Assembly: GCA_030637805.1 (NCBI GenBank) | Contig: DAOWFV010000128.1 | Location: forward strand, 1 to 11,449 | DNA length: 11,449 nt | Source of the DNA: Acidobacteriota bacterium | GTDB lineage: Bacteria; Acidobacteriota; Thermoanaerobaculia; Thermoanaerobaculales; Sulfomarinibacteraceae | Direction: 5' to 3' | In this document: positions 1 to 6,632 of the stretch, one piece after another | Layout: each line of letters begins with the position of its first letter | Position numbering within the stretch: position 1 is the stretch's first letter | Notes under the pieces: generated by a model | Databases searched by the model: none | What the model was told of the DNA's origin: nothing | The model's input: the letters and a program-made list of their open reading frames with translations, nothing else | Program-made: the position numbers and the translations under genes

Positions 1-1
1 C

Positions 2-148
2 ACAGCAATCAACGTCACCAAGAACGATCTGTGCGTCGGTATGCTTTTCTTCCCGATCCGGGGCGGCGTCCAGCCTGGAAGGTGGAAGCTCATCCTCGAG
101 TTCGTAGAAACCGAGGCGGTGGTGCCGTTTGTCCTCGAAATCGATTGA
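2..148 (+). CDS. C-terminal end of an unidentified protein (5' end outside window)
   Basis: An open frame runs from the left edge to a TGA at 146-148 and gives the last 48 residues of a protein ending in FVLEID. The fragment alternates hydrophobic and polar residues (for example the KLILEFVE stretch), suggesting a beta-sandwich C-terminus, possibly secreted. I do not recognise the family from so short a piece. The stop lies 58 bp before the start of the VWFA-related gene on the same strand, and I see neither a terminator nor a convincing promoter between them. The two genes are therefore probably cotranscribed. A 9 bp direct repeat overlaps this stop codon. Confidence 0.6.
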   Translation, partial: TAINVTKNDLCVGMLFFPIRGGVQPGRWKLILEFVETEAVVPFVLEID

Positions 149-163
149 TCGCAAGATTGATCG
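143..163. repeat. 9-bp tandem direct repeat across the stop codon
   Basis: GATTGATCG occurs at 143-151 and again at 155-163, separated by CAA, giving a 12 bp period. The first copy contains the TGA stop of the upstream gene. The spacing could suit a protein binding site in the 58 bp intergenic gap, or it may be chance. No function can be assigned. Confidence 0.35.
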
Positions 164-206
164 ATGTTGGTCAGTGGGTGTAAGCCGTTAATACAGGGAG
201 AGCACG

Positions 207-1991
207 ATGCGACATGAGGTTTTGCAGCTGAGGAGGGTTCGAGGTCTGTGGGTAGTGTTGACAGCCGTCCTCCTCGTTGGGGTGATCGTCACCGGCCAGG
301 AGATCGAAAGAGAGCAGGTGGCCGGCGGCCTCGCCTTCATCGACGAGGTCCAGGTGACCGTGGTCAATATCGACGTCTTCGTCCGCGACCGACAGGACCG
401 ACCCGTGACCGGTTTGACGAAGGAGGATTTCCGCCTCGTGCAAGACGGGCACGAACGGACTTTGACCCACTTCGCCGCCTACACCGAAGAGGTCATCACC
501 AGCATCATGGCGGAGCGGGAGGCCCTTGCCGCCTCGCCAATGCTCCCGGTCGGCGACGATGGGGCTGCCGAGCCGGCGTCCGGGCAGGGTGACATCGCCG
601 CCGACCTTGTCCAGCCCGTGCATATCGTGCTCTATGTGGACAACGAGAATATCCGACCCCACGATCGCAACCGCGTACTGGCACAGGTTCGGCGGTTCGT
701 CCGTGAGGTGATGCAGCCGCACGTGCAGGTGATGGTCGTCTCGGTGCAGCGATCGGCAAAGGTCGTTCAGCCCTTCACCAACGATTCGCGGGCGGTGCAG
801 GATGCGCTCCGGTCCATGACCCAGCTCTACGGCGCCCGGACCGACCACGACCGCCAGCGCGGACGCCTCATCCACGATATGCAGGCGGTAACGAGCGACA
901 CCTCTTCCGGCGGGCTCCGCAATGACCAGGTGGCGGCGAGGGATCTCGAGGACAAGATCCGGATCTATGCCGAGGAGATCGCGATGGAGCTCGGCTACTC
1001 GATCAATACCCTGCGCGAGGTCTTGACCACTCTCGGCGGTCTCCCGGGCCGCAAGGTTCTGGTCCACGTAACCAGCGGTCTGCCTGCGGTGCCGGCCCGC
1101 GACCTCATCAACTGGTACGGCGATCTCTACCAGAGGTCATCGACGTTGCCGATGCTCGCGCGGTTCAATCGCCGCCAGCTCTTCGAAGCGGTGGCGTCGA
1201 GCGCCAACGCACAGGGCGTGACCTTTTACACCATCGATGCCAGCGGGCTCGCCGGAGACGCCGCCGTATCGGCAGAGTACTCGCGACCGGTAGACCCCAT
1301 GACCTCCAGCATCTACGTCATCAACCACCAGGAGCCGTTGCTCTATCTGGCAGAGAGAACCGGCGGCCGCGCGATTGTCGACTCCAACGACGTGACCGGC
1401 CTGCTGGAAGAGATGCGCGACGATCTCTTCACCTACTACTCGCTCGGATACACCTTGTCGTCGAGCGGTAGCGATACCGTGCACCGGATCGAGGTCGAGC
1501 TGCCCGGGCACCCGGAGTACAACCTCGTCTACCGACGCACCCTGGTCGAGAAATCGCTCGAGACGCAGGTGCAGGACCAGGTGGTGAGTGGCCTCATGCT
1601 TGCCCTCGACGACAACCCGATGGCGCTCGATCTCAAAGCCGGGGTGGAGAGGCCGGCGTCGGAGGGGCGCTGGATCCTGCCCATCGAGGTGGGGTTTCCC
1701 ATCGAGTCCATAGCATTGCTCCCGGAGGCGGACGAGTATGTCGGTCGGGTCGTGCTGTTTGTCGCCAACCGCGACACCAAGGGGAGGCAGTCGGATGTGC
1801 AACGGTGACAGTTCGAGATCCGCATGCCGCCTGAGGACTATGAAACGCGGCGTACCGAGCGGTACGTTGCGACCCTCGACCTGCTGCTCGACTCCGGCCG
1901 GCACAGGGTGGTGGTGGGCGTTCTCGACCCGGTGACACGACAGACTTCGTTCCAGACCCTCACACGGTCTGTGCCGGCGTCGACGAACTGA
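207..1991 (+). pseudogene. VWFA-related (acidobacterial-type) secreted protein gene interrupted by an in-frame TGA
   Basis: The ATG at 207 follows GGGAG at 196-200. The uninterrupted part (207-1808) encodes 533 aa. Residues about 13-30 are a hydrophobic signal segment ending before QEIE, so the product is exported. Residues 44-90 match the N-terminal region of the VWFA-related acidobacterial family (VxVxVxDxxGxPVxGLxxxDFxxxxDG). Residues 137-345 look like a von Willebrand A fold. Its metal site is degenerate: D145 is kept, but E147 and I149 replace the two serines of DxSxS. The segment around 378-420 (LAERTGGRA to YYSLGY) is a family signature. A TGA at 1806-1808 ends the frame, yet the same frame continues from 1809 (QFEIRMPPEDYE...) for 60 codons to TGA 1989-1991. 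That tail contains HRVVVGVLDPVT, which resembles the usual family C-terminus. One substitution would restore a 594 aa protein. It may be a true nonsense mutation, a sequencing error or a leaky stop. The molecular role of this family is unknown; binding or scaffolding is inferred from the fold. Confidence 0.82.
1806..1808 (+). other. In-frame TGA inside the VWFA-related gene
   Basis: The codon order around this site is CAA CGG TGA CAG TTC, so the reading frame does not shift. The next base is C, a context known to favour readthrough. Upstream (NRDTKGRQSDVQR) and downstream (QFEIRMPPEDYE) residues read as one continuous domain. The window uses TGA as a normal terminator elsewhere (146-148, 9012-9014) and TGG for Trp, so an altered genetic code is unlikely. 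Confidence 0.75.
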
Positions 1992-2250
1992 GGCCGGCAT
2001 CCGATTGGTCGAACACCCGTCCGGAATTTCGGATGGCAAGGGTGCGCAGAGGGGTCCCCGGTTGGTAACGGGCTGCGTCAAATCTGGCATCGATCTTGCT
2101 ACTTCACTGCAGCAACATTGCCGCTTCGAGGCATTCGCATTTTTCTTTCAGAGGAGTTGACAGAGGAGAACGGGAGGGTAGCTGTCGATACGCACGATTT
2201 TGAGAAAAATAGAAACTCCGAAGGTAGAAACACGTAGAAGCGGATTGAAT
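1992..2250 (+). other. Intergenic leader upstream of the receptor gene
   Basis: This stretch holds no credible gene. From about 2096 on it is visibly richer in A and T than the flanking coding DNA, as expected of a promoter and 5' leader. A perfect -35 hexamer TTGACA lies at 2157-2162, but no good -10 sits 16-18 bp downstream. TTGACAG at 2157-2163 can pair with CTGTCGA at 2182-2188 (seven pairs, one G-U, 18 nt loop). CAGAGGAG is repeated at 2149-2156 and 2161-2168. Any of these could be a regulatory site, but none is conclusive. I see no hairpin plus T-run terminator for the preceding gene. Confidence 0.4.
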
Positions 2251-2257
2251 AGGAGGT
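2251..2257 (+). promoter_or_regulatory. Strong Shine-Dalgarno of the receptor gene
   Basis: AGGAGGT is a full anti-Shine-Dalgarno match. Two ATG codons follow directly in tandem at 2259 and 2262. From the AGGAGG core the first is only 2 nt away and the second 5 nt away, so initiation at 2262 is favoured by spacing. The protein would differ by one Met only. Confidence 0.8.
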
Positions 2258-2258
2258 A

Positions 2259-5186
2259 ATGATGCGATATAGGATTTCTGGTTTCATAATTTGTGTGGTC
2301 GTCCTGTCTCTTGCTCTGGCAGGGACGGCCGCGGCGCAAACCACGGGTGAGCTGAGCGGTCGCGTGGTCTTCGAGGACCAGGGCATGCCGGGTGTGAGAA
2401 TAACGATCACCTCTCCGGCCCTGCAAGGCGAGATGGGAACGGTCTCCAACGCCTCTGGTGACTACATTTTCAAGGGCCTGCCGGCCGGCGACTACAAGGT
2501 GCGGTTCGAGCTCTCGTCGTTTGCGATCCTCGAGCAGGATGTCCGCATCTCTACGTCGCAGCCGCGCCGGCTCGACGCGGTGTTGTACCCCGAGGCAATG
2601 CAGGAGGAGATCGTCGTCACCGGTCAGTACGAGACCGTGAGCACCGGCGCCCAGGGCTCCGCGACGATCGAGCAGTCCCTGCTGGAGAAGCTGCCGGTGC
2701 TGCGCACCATGCAGGCCGCGGTTCTGCTGAACGCGGGGACCTCGAACACCGGCCCCAACAATGCCATCGCGATCTCGGGCGCCCAGTCTTACGAAAGCCT
2801 CTACACCATGAACGGCGTGGTGCTCAACGAGAATCTGCGCGGGCAGCCGTACAGCTTGTTTATCGAGGACGCGATCATCGAGACCACCACCATCACCAGC
2901 AGTGCCTCGGCCGAGTACGGCCGCTTCGCGGGCGGGGTGGTCAACATGGTGACCAAGTCGGGAGGAAACAAATTTACGGGCTCCTTCCGCGCCAACATAT
3001 CCAACGAAAGTTGGAACGGCGAGACACCGCTCACCACCAGTCAGGAGGACAAGAACAACTACACGTACGAGGCCACCTTCGGTGGCTACGTCCTGCGCGA
3101 CCACCTGTGGTTCTTTGGCGCCGGTCGTGACCAGTCGCTCACCACCTCCGGCCAGCTCTTCGACCCGGCCGGGGGCGGCGAGCAGTTCCCGAGAGTCACT
3201 GACCAAACCCGCCTCGAGGCCAAGCTGACGGGCTCCCTCGGGCCCAGCCACCGCCTGAGCCTTGGCTTCGTCGACGTCGACACCTCGCAGATCAACAACG
3301 TCTTCGCCTCTCTGCCGTCGGCCGACTTCGCCTCCGTCGACCTAGACCGCACCCTGCCCAACCAGGGCTGGAACGTGAGCTACACCGGCGTGCTGTCGGA
3401 CAACTTCTTCCTCGAGGGCCTGTACTCGGAGCGCGAGTTCCAATTCGTGGGCTCGGGCGGCGATGACACCAGCCTCGGTGGCGGCACGGTGGTCATCGAC
3501 TACCTCGAGTATGTCCTCTTCAACGCTCCTCTGTTCTGCGGTGTCTGCCCACCCGAGACGCGCGCCAACGAGAACTTCTGGGCCAAGGGGTCGTGGTTCA
3601 TCTCCGGCGCAGGCACCCACGACCTGGTCTTCGGCTTCGACACCTTCTCGGACATCCGCCAGGCGGACAACTGGCAGTCGGCGTCCGGCTACCTGCTGGG
3701 CACGGTCACCGACCAGGACTACTCCGTGAATGGCAGTCCGTACCTCGCGATGGAAGAGGGCAGCTACATCATCTGGGGTGCGGTCCCCGAGACCTCACAG
3801 GGTAACGACTTCCAGACCGACTCGCTGTATGTCAACGACACCTGGCGGATCAACGACAAGCTCACCGTCAACCTCGGTCTGCGCTACGACAAGAACAAGG
3901 GCACCGACCAGGGCGGCGCCAAGACCATCGACGACTCGCGCGTCAGCCCGCGGCTGTCGGCGAGCTACGACGTCGGCGGCGACGGCAAGATCGTCATCAC
4001 CGGCGGTGCGTCGCGTTACACCATGGCCATCGCCAACTCGATCGGTGACGTGGGCTCGGCGGCCGGTAACCCGGTCTACAACCTGTACGTCTACGAGGGC
4101 CCGTCGGTCTTTGCCGGTACACCCGAGCACCCGACCAACGCCGACGGCATCAATGCGGTGTTCGACTGGTTCAACAACGTCTACGGCGGCGTTCTCAACA
4201 CCGACAACCTGGTCTACGCCTATGTGCCCGGCCTGTCACCGATGGTCGGTGGCTCCCTCAATTCGCCATTCGGCGACGAGTACACCCTCGGTGCGTCCTT
4301 CCGCCTCGGCACCCGAGGCGTGGTCCGTGCGGACTGGGTCTACCGTCAGTACGGCGATTTCTACTCGAATACCATCGTGCCCAATCGTCCCGTGACGGAT
4401 CCCGACAGCGGGGTGACCCTCGACCTGGGAGAGTACGTCAACGAGGACAGTCGCCTAACACGCAAGTACAACGCCCTCATGGCCCGCTTCGACTATCGGA
4501 TCGGCTCGCGCTGGAATCTCGGCGCCAACTACACGTGGTCGGAGACCGAGGGCAACCTCGATGGTGAGACCGGCGGATCAGGCCCGGTGGCGAATAACAT
4601 TCTCGCCTACGAGGAGTACAAGGAAGACTCGTGGTACGCGCCGGAGGGCTTCCTGCTCACCGACCAGACCCACAAGTTCAACGCGTGGGTCTCGTGGGAT
4701 GTTATCGCTTCCACCCACCACAACCTCAACGTCAGCCTCGTGCAGAGTTTCTTCTCCGGCCAGCCGTACAGTGCCCTCCAGACCATCAATACGACTGACT
4801 TCGTGGGCGATCCGGCGGACCTGGGCTACGTCAATAATCCGCCGCCTCAGACCTACTACTTCTCCGACCGCGGCGCATACCGTATCGAGAGCGTGACCCG
4901 CACCGACCTCGCCATCAACTACTCCTTCTTCGTCAACATCGGCGGCGGTCAGCTCGAGTTCTTCCTCCAACCCGAGGTCACCAACATCTTCAACGAGAGT
5001 GCCGCTACCGTCGTCAACACGACCGTGAATGGCCCGCGCCAGGGGATGGAGGAATTCAACCCCTTCACGGAGACGCCTGTCGAGGGCGTGAACTACGAAC
5101 TCGGTTCCAGCTTCGGCGAACCGCAGAGTGCGGCGGACTACCAGCTTCCGCGGACCTTCCGGGTCTCCATCGGTCTCCGCTTCTAA
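2259..5186 (+). CDS. TonB-dependent outer-membrane receptor with carboxypeptidase regulatory-like domain (Oar-like)
   Basis: The 975 aa product (974 if the second ATG is used) is an outer-membrane beta-barrel that would import a ligand with TonB energy; the ligand is not identifiable. Residues 1-26 are a signal peptide with an AAA|Q cleavage site. Residues 28-112 form a carboxypeptidase regulatory-like/Ig-like domain (GRVVFEDQGMPGV, GDYIFKGLPAGDYKV). EEIVVTG at 116-122 resembles a TonB-box or plug start. The plug follows to about 235 (MNGVVLNENLRGQPY, then AEYGRFAGGVVNMVTKSGGN). The rest is a barrel of aromatic, alternating strands ending in Phe975, the usual signal for Bam-mediated insertion. 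Length and order fit acidobacterial and Oar-type receptors. The only cysteines I see outside the signal peptide are C427 and C430 (CGVC). A strong Shine-Dalgarno, C-ending codons and a strong terminator suggest a well-expressed, possibly monocistronic gene. I am confident of the family but not of the substrate. Confidence 0.93.
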   Translation: MMRYRISGFIICVVVLSLALAGTAAAQTTGELSGRVVFEDQGMPGVRITITSPALQGEMGTVSNASGDYIFKGLPAGDYKVRFELSSFAILEQDVRISTSQPRRLDAVLYPEAMQEEIVVTGQYETVSTGAQGSATIEQSLLEKLPVLRTMQAAVLLNAGTSNTGPNNAIAISGAQSYESLYTMNGVVLNENLRGQPYSLFIEDAIIETTTITSSASAEYGRFAGGVVNMVTKSGGNKFTGSFRANISNESWNGETPLTTSQEDKNNYTYEATFGGYVLRDHLWFFGAGRDQSLTTSGQLFDPAGGGEQFPRVTDQTRLEAKLTGSLGPSHRLSLGFVDVDTSQINNVFASLPSADFASVDLDRTLPNQGWNVSYTGVLSDNFFLEGLYSEREFQFVGSGGDDTSLGGGTVVIDYLEYVLFNAPLFCGVCPPETRANENFWAKGSWFISGAGTHDLVFGFDTFSDIRQADNWQSASGYLLGTVTDQDYSVNGSPYLAMEEGSYIIWGAVPETSQGNDFQTDSLYVNDTWRINDKLTVNLGLRYDKNKGTDQGGAKTIDDSRVSPRLSASYDVGGDGKIVITGGASRYTMAIANSIGDVGSAAGNPVYNLYVYEGPSVFAGTPEHPTNADGINAVFDWFNNVYGGVLNTDNLVYAYVPGLSPMVGGSLNSPFGDEYTLGASFRLGTRGVVRADWVYRQYGDFYSNTIVPNRPVTDPDSGVTLDLGEYVNEDSRLTRKYNALMARFDYRIGSRWNLGANYTWSETEGNLDGETGGSGPVANNILAYEEYKEDSWYAPEGFLLTDQTHKFNAWVSWDVIASTHHNLNVSLVQSFFSGQPYSALQTINTTDFVGDPADLGYVNNPPPQTYYFSDRGAYRIESVTRTDLAINYSFFVNIGGGQLEFFLQPEVTNIFNESAATVVNTTVNGPRQGMEEFNPFTETPVEGVNYELGSSFGEPQSAADYQLPRTFRVSIGLRF

Positions 5187-5209
5187 GCGGTCTCCCTGTT
5201 CATTCACTC

Positions 5210-5239
5210 GGCCCCGGTGCTCGGCACCGGGGCCTTTTT
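5210..5239 (+). terminator. Rho-independent terminator after the receptor gene
   Basis: An 11 bp perfect, very GC-rich stem is formed by GGCCCCGGTGC (5210-5220) and GCACCGGGGCC (5224-5234). It is closed by a 3 nt TCG loop and followed at once by TTTTT (5235-5239). It begins 24 nt after the receptor stop codon, so it should end that transcript and separate it from the downstream TPR gene. Confidence 0.95.
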
Positions 5240-5263
5240 CCTGCCGGTGGGCGCCGACGCATT

Positions 5264-5272
5264 TGTTATCAT
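5264..5272 (+). promoter_or_regulatory. Possible extended -10 promoter for the TPR/sulfatase-fold operon
   Basis: TGTTATCAT contains a TG-n extension followed by TATCAT, a 5 of 6 match to the sigma-70 -10 box. No good -35 hexamer is found 17 bp upstream, which extended -10 promoters can tolerate. It lies just after the terminator. Transcription would start near 5279, leaving a short leader with GGAGG at 5296-5300. Position and need for a new promoter support it; the sequence match alone is modest. Confidence 0.4.
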
Positions 5273-5304
5273 GCCGAGGCGTGCCCGTCGCTATTGGAGG
5301 CCAC

Positions 5305-6591
5305 ATGTGCAACACATCAAAGTCGCTGAGCATCGCGCTGGCAGCGGTTGCGTCGTTCCTGATCATCGCCGATGCGTCGGCGCAGCAGGCCGGCCGCATC
5401 GCCGGCACGGTCATTAACATCGACGGCACGCCCATCGAGGGCGTCACGGTCACCATCTCGGCGGAGACGCTCAGCCGAGACATCGTCAAGACCACCAACA
5501 AGAAGGGTAAGTTCACGGTGTCGCACTCCGACGCGGCGATGACCTATCACTACAAGTTCGAAAAAGAGGGCTATCAGACCCTGCTGCTGCCGGTGAGCCC
5601 GCCTGTCGGCGGCACCCAAAGCCGGGAGTTCAAGCTGTTGCCGGTGGCAGCCGGTCCGCCGGCCGGTTCACCGGCCGGTGCGGCGGCGCCCGCGGGCGGC
5701 GCACCGACCGGTGGCAGCCCCGCCATCCGTGCATACAACGAGGGTGTCGAGGCACAGCGGCTCGGCGATCTCGACCTTGCCGCCGAGAGCTACCGCAAGG
5801 CTGCCAAGATCGACCCCGAGCTGGCGGCGGCACACACCGCGTTGGCCGGGATGTTGCTTCAGCGCGAAGACTTCGCGACCGCGGCCGCCGAGGCGGAGAT
5901 AGCCTTGACGATCGATTCCGGCGACGTCCGCGCCCTGCAGATCCGCTTCGACGCCTACCGCCTGGGCGGCGACGACGAGAAGGCGAATGAGGCGGCAAAG
6001 GCGCTGCGCGAGATCGGGAATCTGGACGACGCTGCGGCGCGCATCTTCAACGAGGGCGTCGACGCCTACAGTGCCGGCGATGTTGCGACGGCGCAATCGA
6101 AGCTCCAGCAGGTCATCCAGCTCGCCCCGGAAATGGTCGCCCCCTACGTGGCCCTGGCGCAGATCAGCCTCTCCCAGGGCAGCGCGGCCGAGGCCTTGGC
6201 GATGGCGCAGTCCGCCCTCGAGCTCGAACCCGACAACACGCGGGCGCTCAAGATCGCGTTTGACGGCGCCCGGTTGACGGGTGACGCCGAGGCGGCAGAG
6301 CAGGCTCTCGAACGCCTGGTGGAGCTCGAACCACAGTGGGTGGCGACGACCCTCTTCGAGCATGCTGCGAAGCTGTTCAACGACAATCAGCCGGCCGCGG
6401 CGGTGCTCGAGTTGGAGTACGTTCTGAAAGCCGATCCCGAGCTGCCGCAGGCCCACTACCTGCTCGGGGTGGCGCTTATTAACACCGGGCGCACCGATGA
6501 AGGGCGGCTTCACCTGCAGAAGTTCCTCGAGCTCGCGCCTGACGATCCGGACGCCGAGATTGCCCTCGGGCTCCTGAGTTACGAGCCGTAA
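5305..6591 (+). CDS. Secreted carboxypeptidase-regulatory-like/TPR protein
   Basis: The ATG at 5305 is chosen because GGAGG lies at 5296-5300 and the next residues form a clean signal peptide (1-26, ending ADASA|QQ). The frame is open further upstream to 5128, but that part would overlap the receptor gene and the terminator. The 428 aa product would be exported. Residues 29-112 resemble a carboxypeptidase regulatory-like domain (AGTVINIDGTPIEGVTVTIS). A Pro/Ala/Gly-rich linker follows at about 113-138, then TPR helices to the C-terminus. The TPR part is a larger internal repeat: units starting YNEGVEA (about 143), FNEGVDA (about 247) and LFEHAAK (about 349) recur every 102-104 residues. TPRs mediate protein-protein contacts, so a scaffold or partner role in the periplasm is inferred. 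No catalytic motif is visible. The gene sits 41 bp upstream of the sulfatase-fold/TPR gene on the same strand, probably in one operon. Confidence 0.88.
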   Translation: MCNTSKSLSIALAAVASFLIIADASAQQAGRIAGTVINIDGTPIEGVTVTISAETLSRDIVKTTNKKGKFTVSHSDAAMTYHYKFEKEGYQTLLLPVSPPVGGTQSREFKLLPVAAGPPAGSPAGAAAPAGGAPTGGSPAIRAYNEGVEAQRLGDLDLAAESYRKAAKIDPELAAAHTALAGMLLQREDFATAAAEAEIALTIDSGDVRALQIRFDAYRLGGDDEKANEAAKALREIGNLDDAAARIFNEGVDAYSAGDVATAQSKLQQVIQLAPEMVAPYVALAQISLSQGSAAEALAMAQSALELEPDNTRALKIAFDGARLTGDAEAAEQALERLVELEPQWVATTLFEHAAKLFNDNQPAAAVLELEYVLKADPELPQAHYLLGVALINTGRTDEGRLHLQKFLELAPDDPDAEIALGLLSYEP

Positions 6592-6632
6592 GGCAAGAAC
6601 AGGCAGATCCCGGCGTCCGCCAAGGAATATCG

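Noticed and set aside
1806..1850. Selenocysteine insertion at the TGA
   Set aside because: I see no clear bacterial SECIS-like hairpin immediately downstream, and this family has no known redox site there.
1809..1991. The 60 codons after the TGA as a separate small gene
   Set aside because: The only early Met (1824) has no ribosome binding site, and the residues read as the continuation of the same C-terminal domain.
1998..2037. CATCCG ... CGGATG inverted repeat as a terminator of the VWFA-related gene
   Set aside because: The arms are only 6 bp, the loop is long, and no T-run follows.
2157..2185. Sigma-70 promoter based on TTGACA at 2157
   Set aside because: The hexamers 16-18 bp downstream (TAGCTG, AGCTGT, GCTGTC) are poor -10 boxes. 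I kept it only as a note in the leader description.
171..3251. Long open frames on the minus strand opposite the VWFA-related and receptor genes (171-1067, 1137-2090, 2148-3251)
   Set aside because: They lie antisense to well-supported genes, are rich in Arg, His, Gly and Val as expected of GC-rich shadow frames, and show no domain or convincing ribosome site. The one spanning 1137-2090 also crosses the TGA region without looking like a protein.
5128..5304. Upstream extension of the TPR protein frame to an ATG at 5128
   Set aside because: It would overlap the receptor C-terminus, run through the terminator hairpin, and add an Arg/Ser/Pro-rich stretch before a perfect signal peptide. GGAGG at 5296-5300 supports 5305.
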